Assembly (NCBI RefSeq): GCF_019175385.1
Contig: NC_083344.1
Span: forward strand, 4,316,965-4,380,964
DNA length: 64,000 nucleotides
From: Lycium barbarum
Lineage: Eukaryota; Streptophyta; Magnoliopsida; Solanales; Solanaceae
Direction: 5' to 3'
The notes beneath the pieces are model-generated. The model was not told the DNA's origin. It saw only the letters and a program-made list of their open reading frames with translations, and did no database searches. Both the position numbers and the translations under genes were made by a program. Below, piece after piece: positions 56,526 through 64,000 of the stretch (the first letter of the stretch is position 1; each line of letters opens with the position of its first letter).

Positions 56526-56827
56526 TATACAAATGAACTGAACTGAATTCCTATTTATAGAGTAAAAGAATCAGCTACGAGGTTTTTCAGGAAGCAGCTA
56601 CGAGGCTTTTCAGAAGCTGCTGGCAAGCTGCCTGCTTGAGCTACTTGCAAGCTATCTGTTTGGGCTACTTGCAAGCTACTTTTCAAGAAGCTGACAAGCT
56701 GTCTACTTGAGCTACTTGCAAGCTGTCTACTTAAGCTACTTGCAAGCTGCCTGCTTGATCATAAGCTTATCCAGATGATTGTGTATTTGAATAAACATCC
56801 ACAATACGGGGTATTTATAACAATGAC

Positions 56828-57710
56828 TATGTATTAGAAAATTGCGCCTTTGATCTACTCCATTATTAAACTTTTTTATTCGAATACTCGTACGTGAAAG
56901 TGACCCCTTCGACTTCATTATTATTACTTTTATATATTAATATTCATACCTGCGTGATGCAAAGTTAATAGTTAAAAAAAGTAGTTCCAGATATGAATTT
57001 TGTGCTTTTTTCTACTTGGTTATTTGATTTCTTATGGAAGGACCAAGGTCCAATGAAGAAAATGACAAGATAAGTGCAGGATATTTTAGAAGGTGCACAA
57101 GCAAGTTAGGTCAAAATGTCGCACTCACACAGAGGGACAGCCCACCGTTTTCGGATTAGTTAAAGTTTATGTGCATTTGATATTTACGTCAACTTAATAA
57201 TCTATGTATAATATAAAGCTAGCATAGACAAGGTGATATGACACCTTTTTATGACCATAATTTTTATATATTTATTTTTTCATCTTTTGCAATTTTCCCC
57301 TTATTTCAATGTCCAAAAAATCTAAAAAAAAAATATAAATTCAATACATCTTCTTTATATCATTCATAATTACTCCAATCCATTATTTTCAGTTGCTATT
57401 GTAATTATTTTGCACCCACCTTCTGTCTTTATCTAAGCCTTTCGGCTCTCCTAACACGTATTATCAGTCATTTACTTTTTTTTTCTACTAACAATTATAA
57501 GAATAAATGACTGAATTATTGTACAAAATTAAGAGGACTTAAATGTAGACTCTTTGCATACCATGGAAAGGTTGAAATAAATTTTAAATGGGCTCCCTAA
57601 ACAACCGGTAAACGACTGCTTAAATAACATATACAGTTGGTTAATTTATTTCTCATCCTCTGTGTAGGTGTGTACATATTCCGAACATCTATACTATAAC
57701 TAAATGTCAA
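56828..57710. other. Unassigned AT-rich sequence
   Basis: About 0.9 kb between the copia element and the RTE LINE. No ORF, element end or RNA gene recognised. Confidence 0.5.
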
Positions 57711-58686
57711 GAATGTATCAGTTCTCCCATATACTTGAAACTTCCTTGAAGTTTCAAGTATCTTGGGTCTATTATACAGGGAGATGAGGATATCGACGAC
57801 GATGTTTCACATCGTATTGATGTAAGGTGGATGAAATGGAGGCTCGCTTCCGGAGTGCTGTGTGATAAGAAAGTGCCACTAAAACTTAAAGGCAAATTTT
57901 ACAAAGTGGTGGTTAGACCGACTTTATTGTACGGGGCGGAGTGTTGGCCAGGCAAAATATCTCATGTTCAGAAGATGAAAGTTGCGGAAATGCGAATACT
58001 GCGGTGGATGTGTGGGCATACTAGGAGGGATATAATTAGGAATGAAGATATCCGAAACAAGGTGGGAGTGGCATCGGTGGAGGACAAGATGCGGGAAGCG
58101 AGGCTGAGGTGGTTTGGGCATGTGAAGAGGAGAGACACAGATGCCCCAGTGCGGAGGTGTGAGAGGCTGGCTATGGACGGTTTCAGGAGAGGCAAAGGGA
58201 GGCCGAAGAAGTATTGGGGAGAGGTGATTAGACAGGATATGACACAGTTTCAGCTCACCGAGGACATGACCTTAGATAGGAGGTTGTGGAGGACTCAGAT
58301 TAGGATAGAAGGCTAGGTGACTTATCCTTCCACCATAGTGGCTGTAGTTCTGCTCATCTGTTTATTGCCATTTGATTTCTGCATTTTATTGCTGCTTATA
58401 TTTGTGGGGCCGTTGTACTTTGATTATCTTATTTATTTATAGTAGTTAATGCTTCTTTCTTTCCATACTGTTCTACCATGACTTTCTCTCTTTTGTTATT
58501 CCTTGTTTTCATCTTGTTTTCGATATGTTTGTCCTTATCTGACCTTTTATCTTGTTTTCCTCTCTTGAGCTGAGGGTCTTTCGGAAACAGCCGCCCTACC
58601 TTTCAAGGTGGGGGTTAGGTCTGCGTACACTCTACCCTCCCCAGACCCCACACGGTGGGATTATACTGGGTTTGTTGTTGTTGTTA
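57711..58686 (+). mobile_element. 5'-truncated RTE-clade LINE: RT C-terminus, 3' UTR and (TTG)n tail
   Basis: Coding part at about 57755-58318, followed by a 3' UTR with TATCTGACC, GAGCTGAGGGTCTTTCGG, GGTCTGCGTACACTCTACC, and ending GGTTTGTTGTTGTTGTT. RTE-type LINEs end in short repeats rather than poly(A). The 5' end is truncated, with a small CTTGAAACTTCCTTGAAG rearrangement near 57735. No clear target duplication was found. Confidence 0.88.
57755..58318 (+). pseudogene. RTE LINE reverse transcriptase, C-terminal 160-190 residues
   Basis: An open frame to the stop at 58314-58316 with motifs [40 protein letters not shown] and [11 protein letters not shown], then [19 protein letters not shown], characteristic of the end of RTE-clade ORFs in plants. 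The catalytic palm lies upstream and is missing, so this fragment is inactive. The surviving frame has no stop, suggesting a fairly recent insertion. Confidence 0.9.
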
Positions 58687-59298
58687 ACGTTTTCATTCCA
58701 TCATTTACGCACTTTCTTTTTGTTTTTCAATTCAAACATTTTTATTTTCTTCTTGATGTTAGATCCATTATCTTCCTCAACTTTTGCTTCATGTGGCATT
58801 AGTAATAGTATTGTAAATTATTAGGTGGAGGTCTAGTTTGAGAAAATAATCCTTGTGTAAATATTTTTAACTGTTAATTATTGTGTCTTATAATACCTTA
58901 TCTGTTGTCAAGTAAAAAAGAAAAAATCCTTTCCTTCTGTTCAATATATGCATAGTTATTTTAATTTTTAAGTTGATTCATGCTTGCTTGTAATTTTTCA
59001 AGGGAAACAAAAGGAAACGAGCCCATAAATAAGCTGGCTAGTTTAGGAAAAAAAATTCATCGATAATGATTCACTGTGAATCATCGCGAGAAACTTGAAT
59101 ATTCATTCCACGAGAAGTCGCAAGAGTTTTTTTTTCCTTAGGTACGCTGTGATTGTTTTTTCGTTTTCTTCTTGTATCAAATAGTGACGTTACTGTTTTG
59201 GCAATTACTATTTATAGCTTGCTGAAATTATAATCCATTATTATTTGTAATGTATCTTAAAGATTTAATAATAAATAATTTTTTTTTATTGGGAGTAA
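58687..59298. other. Unassigned AT-rich sequence
   Basis: About 0.6 kb with no recognisable feature. Confidence 0.5.
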
Positions 59299-59406
59299 TG
59301 TGGCAAGAGGAGAATTAGCCAAGTAACTCCTACACTTGGCAATTTGCATGGAGATTTGTTGACAACAAAGCTGCACACTTGTCATTGTTTGAAAGAATTT
59401 TTGGCC

Positions 59407-59415
59407 TATAAATAG
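59407..59415 (+). promoter_or_regulatory. TATA box in the putative copia 5' LTR
   Basis: GGCCTATAAATAGGC is a strong plant TATA context, about 110 bp into the putative LTR. Confidence 0.5.
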
Positions 59416-59758
59416 GCTCACAATTCCTCCAGCAAAGATAAACCAAAAAAAAAAAAAAAATCACCCCTTCCTTTCCCATAGCATCTCACTTCCCCTCCCT
59501 CTTTCTAATATATTTCCCCAAAAAATAAATTAGTTGCTCTTTCTTTTATTTCCTTAGTATAACTAATTTAATTTTATTGATTCGTGTATCCTCTAATTAA
59601 TTTAGAGAAGGGCTTATTTAATCCTAGGGAAATATTTCATATTGCTGAAATAGTTTCTTAGGACGGTATCTAGAACGACTCAAGTCATATTTACTAAATA
59701 TATTATCGTAGTAATATTTATTTTCAAGTGTTGTTATTTTACTTTGCTAAATAAATAA

Positions 59759-59808
<50 letters not shown>
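59759..59808. repeat. (ATT)n microsatellite
   Basis: Pure ATT repeat of about 16 units. Confidence 0.95.
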
Positions 59809-59838
59809 TTATCGTTTTCCCCAACAATCTAAGAAACA

Positions 59839-59997
59839 ATGACAAATAATATTACTTGTGAAATTAGTGGGAATACCGATATTAGTATTGTCATGGCTGC
59901 TCTCGTTCATGTCATCTTGCCGGATGTCCATGGTGTTGCAGATGCATTAATATGTTCACAATTTAGCCAAATGATGATGCCAAAATTCAGGTATTTA
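59839..59997 (+). pseudogene. Possible gag start of the plus-strand copia
   Basis: ATG at 59839 opens a frame of about 50 residues (MTNNITCEISGNTDIS...) before sequence of another character begins near 59998. Its position after the putative LTR suggests gag, but no gag motif is evident. Confidence 0.3.
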
Positions 59998-60239
59998 AAT
60001 AGACATGGTTACTAGTCCAAAGCCAATAATAAAACCTTCATGAAAAATATACCTTAGTGCAAGAGAATTACTATCTATAAGGGACAATAAAAGGGCTTTT
60101 GTAGTCCTCACAAAACTTTCCCAAAACATGTAAAGCTTTTTAATTAATTACTTTTAGGTCCTGATCTTATTTCTTAAAGTAAAATTTATTTTTTATTCTT
60201 ATGGTCTACTTTTTAAAAGCTGTCGAATAGTCTGGCTAT

Positions 60240-60415
60240 TTACCAGTTTTCTATGTGGTATCTGGTATTCGATACCCGCATTGGAGCTCGCCTAATCCAT
60301 ATTCGCATCGCATAGGTCCCAATCGAGGGAAGCCCTCCCTAACAAAGATTTTTTCATACTCAAGCTCGAACCCAAGACCCCTGATTAAGGGTGGAATAGC
60401 CCATCCGCTGCACTT
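60240..60415 (-). mobile_element. Probable tRNA-derived SINE, minus strand
   Basis: The minus strand has a head GTGCAGCGGATGGGC, then B box GGGTTCGAGC (60364-60373). The body includes GGGAGGGCTTCCC, CTCCAATGCGGGTATCGAATACCAG and a short tail (motif shown in pieces). The layout resembles abundant Solanaceae SINEs, from memory. No clear target duplication. Confidence 0.5.
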
Positions 60416-60842
60416 TATTTTCCCTATTGCTTTCTTCTATTGATCTTATCAATTTACTTAAAAAATAGTCATTTCTTCGCTAGATATTCTTGCTTCTTGT
60501 GCTCTTTGTTTTTTTTTTTTTTTCATTTGTTGCTTATTATAGATTTTTATATGTAAGCATTTCTTTATACTTTATATTTGTATTATGAAATTTGAGAATT
60601 TCTGAAAATTCTTTTACTCATATGTAGGCATTTCTTTTACTTTATATTTATATTTTAACGAGCTCATATGTGTTTATCAAGATTAGTACAAAAATAATTT
60701 TTAGATAGTTTTAAAAATTATTAAATGATGCCATATAATGTTGAAAATGAAGACAATATTATCAGTCAAGATAGGGTAATCTTTAAAATATCTTGTTTGG
60801 TTAACTAAAATTAATCTTTTAAACACAAAGTGAGTTTGAAGT

Positions 60843-61018
60843 AGGGCGGAATTAGAGTGTCAGCTACTGATTTGATCGGATTCGGAAGCACTTTGGTTCA
60901 AATTCTGTATTTATATTGAAAGTTCATTGCATATATATAAATTATTAATTTAGAACTAAATAACCTAAAAAATACAGATTCGAAGCTCATATATTTCAAA
61001 TTATGGCTCCGCATTTAA
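60843..61018. mobile_element. hAT-type MITE, 176 bp, eroded ends
   Basis: Flanked by the 8-bp duplication TTTGAAGT (60835-60842 and 61019-61026). The left end AGGGCGGAATTAG and right end TGGCTCCGC resemble worn versions of the GGCGGA...TCCGCC hAT MITE termini seen elsewhere in this window. Confidence 0.75.
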
Positions 61019-61034
61019 TTTGAAGTAAATAATT

Positions 61035-61173
61035 CACTACAAAAAATGGGTAATTTGCGGAGGTTGAAAGTTACAATTTGCAGAGGTTTTAGCCTCCACT
61101 AGTTGCTAAAAGAGGCTAAAACCTCCGCGAATTGCAACTTTCGACCTCCACAAATTACCCATTTTCTGTAGTG
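61035..61173. mobile_element. CACTA-type foldback MITE, 139 bp
   Basis: Starts CACTACAAAAAATGGG and ends CCCATTTTCTGTAGTG. Flanked by the 3-bp duplication ATT (61032-61034, 61174-61176). Almost the whole element is one inverted repeat: GGTAATTTGCGGAGGTTGAA pairs with the other arm, leaving about 15 nt of loop near CACTAGTTGCTAAAA. Confidence 0.9.
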
Positions 61174-61323
61174 ATTTCATAAAAATGAAATTTAAGATAT
61201 TAAAGGAGTGAAATGAAAGTTTTGCTTTTATATATTGAAAATATACTTATTTGAAGTTTAATTATTACCAACATAAATTATATTTCTTTAATTAAAATAT
61301 TACTTTGTATATCTGGAGTTGGG

Positions 61324-61352
61324 CCCGGGCTTAGTACAGGCCTCGTGAAACT
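61324..61352 (+). mobile_element. Probable Helitron 3' end
   Basis: GGGCCCGGGCTTAGTACAGGC can form a GC-rich hairpin with mismatches. It is followed 10 nt later by CTAG and a T, the Helitron terminator layout (hairpin, about 10 nt, CTRR, T). Copia coding sequence resumes directly after it. The 5' end, expected somewhere after 59998, was not identified. Confidence 0.45.
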
Positions 61353-64000
61353 AGTATTTGTGAGAAATGACAATCCCGTTAAGTCAAAAATAAATTTGAC
61401 TGAAGCGGATGATATAATTATTGCGGTCATTTCAGAAATAAATATTGAGGCCAATGTGAGAAACTGGGTGATAGACTCTGGTGCTACTAGGCATACTTGT
61501 GTAAATAAAAATGATTTGTGTCATACACCCAAGTTAAAGAAGGAGAAGAAACTATTTATCTTTGTGACTCAACTCAAGTTCTTGGGAAGGGAAAAGTTCT
61601 TCTCAAACTCACATCTAGTAAAACTCTGGCATTGAGTGATGTGTTGCATGTTCCTTATATCCAAACCAATTTGATTTCTGTGGGATTATTAGGAAAATTT
61701 GGAGTAAAGGTTTCTTTTGAAGAAAATGAGGTTGTGTTGTCCAAAAATAATATTTTGGTAGGCAAAGGATCTTGTAACCGTGGTCTATTTGTGCTTAATG
61801 TTTCTAATGATATCTGTGAAAATGCATTTACTTCTGCTTATATGATTGAGTGAAAATGCATTTACTTCTCCTTATATGATTGAGTCTATTTCTTTGTGGC
61901 ATGCTGGACCAGGACATGTTAATACTGCATATATAAGAAAATGCAATTGCTTGGTTTAATATTTGCCGAAGCTAAAATTACTAAAAAGTCTTGTTTTTTT
62001 AGATTCAAATAATTTTGATAAATGGGAAATATGTGTCGAAGCTAAAATTACTAAAAAGTCTTGTTGTTCAGTAAATAGAGAAACTGAATTATTATCTTTG
62101 ATCCATACTGGAGGTGATAAAAGATATTATGTGACTTTCATTGATGATTTTTCTAGATTTACTACGTTGTACTTTCTTAGAAATAAAGATGATGCTTTTA
62201 ATGCCTTTATTTCTTATAAAATGGAGGTTGAAAATCAGCTTAGTAGAAAAATCAAGATAATTAGATCTGATAAATATGGAGAATATTTTGTCCTTAAATG
62301 CTTTTTGTGAAAAAGAAGGTATTATTCATGAAATAACTCCGCCTTATTCACCTGAGTCTAATGGAGTTGCTGAAAGGAAAAATAGAACATTGAAGGAAAT
62401 GATGAATTCCATGTTAGTTAGTTTTAATGCACCAAATAATTTGTGGGGTGACGCTATATTATCTACCACTTACAAAATAGGATTCCTCATAAAAGAACTG
62501 GCAAATCTCCTTATAAATTGTGGAAATATTATAGACCTAATTTGAAATATTTAAAAGTGTGGGGGTGCCTTGCTAAAGTTCTTTTGCTTGAACCTAAAAA
62601 GAGGAAAATCGGTTCTAAAACTGCTGATTGTATGCTTATTGGATATGCTAAACATAGTGCTGCATACATATTTCTTGTTTTGAAAAGTGATGTGCTTGAT
62701 TGCAATACTATAATTAAGACAAAAAATGCTGAATTTTTTTAACATATTTTTTCACTGTCTGATAAAATTTCTCATGCACCTGTTGAAAGAAATAATGAAA
62801 TTACTCCTAATGAGGAACTGAGAAAGAGCAGAAGGCCTAGGAAGGAATATTTTTCTTATAGAAATGATTTTCAAACTTTTCTTGTCAATAACGAACCATC
62901 AAATTATTTTGAAGCGATATCTTCTTCTGATGCTAAATTTTGGAAAGAGACAATAAAAGTTGAAATTGATTCTATCATGAAAAATAATACATGGGTTTTA
63001 ATTGATTTACCTCCTGGTGCAAAACCTATTGGTTGTAAATGAATTTTCAAAAAGAAGCTTAATCTTGATGGCTTTATAGATAAATATAAAGCTCGTTTAG
63101 TTGCAAAAGGATTTTCTCAAAAACAAAATATTGATTATTTTGATACAATTGCACCAATGACTAGAATTTCTTCTATTCGAGTTTTAATTGCCTTAGCATC
63201 AATTCACAAACTTTTTATCCATCAAATGGATGTTAAAACAACTTTTTTAAATGGTGATTTAGAAGAAGAGATTTATATGGTTCAACCCGAGGGATCTATT
63301 ATTTCTGGACAAGAAAATAAAGTTTGTAAATTAATAAAATCACTTTATGGCCTTAAGCAAGCTCCTAAACAGTGGCATGAGGAAATTTGATCAAGTCTTA
63401 TTGAGAGATAGTTTTTCTTTTATTGAAGTGGATAAATGTGTTTATACTAAACTGGTAGACAATGATTATGTGATAATATGCTTATATGTTGATAACATGC
63501 TCATATTTGGTACAAATTTAAATATTGTGGAAAATACCAAATTATTTTTGTCTACTAATTTTGATATGAAAGATCTGGTGAAGTAAATATGATATTGGGA
63601 GTTAAAGTTATAAGGAGTGATGATAATATATTTCTGTCACAAGAACATTATGTAGAGAGACTTCTTAAGAAGTTTGAATGTTTTGAGGTGACACCTGTGG
63701 CCACTCCTTATGATGCTAACTCTCAATTGAAAAAGAATAATGGTGACCCAGTTGCTCAGTCTAAATATGCGCAGATTATTGGGAGTCTGATGCATTTAAT
63801 GAATTTTACAAGGCCTGATATAGCCTATGTTGTATGTAAACTGAGTAGATATACTTATAATCCCAATCATGAGCATTGGTCTGCATTAATTAGACTGATG
63901 AAATATTTGAAAGGAACCATGAATTATGGTATCATGTATAGTGAATTCCCCTCTACTTTAGAAGGGTATTGTGATGCAACCTGAATCTTTGATTCAAATG
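61353..64000 (+). pseudogene. Ty1/copia pol (protease, integrase, RT, start of RNase H), decayed, runs off the right edge
   Basis: TNT1-94-like polyprotein. Protease motif VIDSGATRH near 61470. GAG-pre-integrase LWHAGPGHVN near 61896. Integrase core FIDDFSRF near 62140, [10 protein letters not shown] near 62262 and [13 protein letters not shown] near 62356; the first catalytic Asp segment (HTD) is deleted to HTGG near 62105. RT: KYKARLVAKGFSQKQN near 63090, MDVKTTFLNGDLEEEIYM near 63228, LYGLKQAPKQW near 63340. The palm motif reads YVDN (63487-63498) instead of YVDD. Stops include TGA in GCK-stop-IF (63040-63042), TGA after DAT near 63982, and several frameshifts. Tandem duplications of about 35 bp (61819-61887) and 31 bp (61966-62066) add damage. 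Inactive. Confidence 0.92.

Larger units (their letters stand above)
48065..56822 (-). mobile_element. Old Ty1/copia retrotransposon, minus strand, with several nested insertions
   Basis: Left LTR 48065-48456 and right LTR 53860-56822 share TGTTATAAAATARAG at one end and GGTATTTATAACA at the other, with tandem AGCTACTTGCAAG motifs. A polypurine tract (minus-strand GGGGGAGGGGGGGA, 48457-48470) abuts the left LTR. A leader-type sequence, CGTTATCAGCATGAGACTC, abuts the right LTR (53841-53859) and is a candidate primer site. Flanks AAGAC (48060-48064) and ATGAC (56823-56827) are a probable duplication with one change. RT and RNase H remnants are readable at 48680-49440. Inserted later: hAT MITE 51316-52242, SINE 53219-53343, solo LTR 53949-56525. 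Confidence 0.85.
53860..56822 (-). repeat. Right (5') LTR of the minus-strand copia, interrupted by a solo LTR
   Basis: LTR sequence is present at 53860-53948 and 56526-56822. Between them lies the inserted 2.6-kb element with its TATAC duplication. Diverged from the left LTR at many positions, consistent with an old insertion. Confidence 0.88.
59299..59826 (+). repeat. Putative 5' LTR of the plus-strand copia
   Basis: TGTGGCAAGAGGAG...CCCCAACA has TG...CA ends, a TATAAATAG box at 59407-59415, an A run at 59446-59460 and a pure ATT microsatellite at 59759-59808. A start codon context follows at 59839. The matching 3' LTR would lie beyond the window, so the call cannot be confirmed here. A standard tRNA-Met primer site is not visible after it. 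Confidence 0.45.

Noticed and set aside
61353..64000. Endogenous pararetrovirus
   Set aside because: The domain order is protease, integrase, then RT, with copia motifs and no movement protein or coat protein. It is Ty1/copia.
1..64000. A novel defence, operon-like or biosynthetic system
   Set aside because: No non-transposon gene set exists in the window. The coding sequences all belong to known transposable element classes or are captured or broken fragments.

Overview
This is plant nuclear DNA, very probably from a Solanaceae species. The reasons are the giant Ogre-type Ty3/gypsy element with an intron, an RTE-clade LINE ending in TTG repeats, several CAGTGGCGGAGCC-type hAT MITEs, Stowaway, CACTA and Mutator-type MITEs, and a captured exon of a plant cytosolic ribosomal protein L4 gene. 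The species cannot be fixed from the sequence. I see no free-standing host gene: nearly everything with coding character is transposon-derived, and only the L4 exon fragment has a host origin.

Positions 1-37.6 kb form one nested stack, mostly on the minus strand. (1) The host is a decayed L1-type LINE. Its ORF1 and endonuclease lie at 35.2-37.5 kb and its reverse transcriptase and zinc-binding tail at 1-2.4 kb. (2) A non-autonomous LTR retrotransposon (2389-35174, duplicated site TGGAT) split the LINE. It has a 1.3-kb LTR, a tRNA-Asp-type primer site and a single gag-like ORF. Its right LTR carries a 1,012-bp tandem duplication. (3) A 25.2-kb Ogre element (6139-31350, duplicated site ATCAT) split that gag-like ORF. 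(4) A 0.2-kb 5'-truncated RTE LINE tail (6822-7025) then entered one Ogre LTR. The Ogre reads ORF1, then gag-pro, an intron of about 179 nt, then RT-RH-aRH-INT. It is nearly intact, with one in-frame stop close to the integrase end. Its 3' region holds a 104-bp tandem array of about 16 units and a 101-bp triplicate. The two 6-kb LTRs differ by about 18 substitutions by eye, so the insertion is young.

Positions 37.6-48 kb hold a Mutator-type MITE with long inverted repeats (39667-40562) and a complete 5.4-kb hAT element (41102-46541, duplicated site CCTCAAAG). The hAT has a broken transposase, a ribosomal protein L4 exon with its splice donor, and its own nested MITEs.

Positions 48-57 kb hold an old minus-strand Ty1/copia element (LTRs 48065-48456 and 53860-56822). 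It has been invaded by a hAT MITE that contains a Stowaway-like MITE, by a tRNA-derived SINE, and by a 2.6-kb solo LTR with a TATAC duplication. It also carries about 13 tandem 29-bp units, each a small hairpin.

Positions 57.7-64 kb hold the 3' part of an RTE LINE and a plus-strand Ty1/copia element that runs off the right edge. The copia has a putative 5' LTR with TATA box, and a gag region interrupted by a probable Helitron end, a SINE, a hAT MITE and a CACTA foldback. The rest is its decayed protease-integrase-RT. I found no CRISPR, operon-like or defence locus. The noteworthy material is the nesting order, the Ogre gene structure, the satellite-like arrays, the captured exon and several unexplained palindromic or hairpin repeats.
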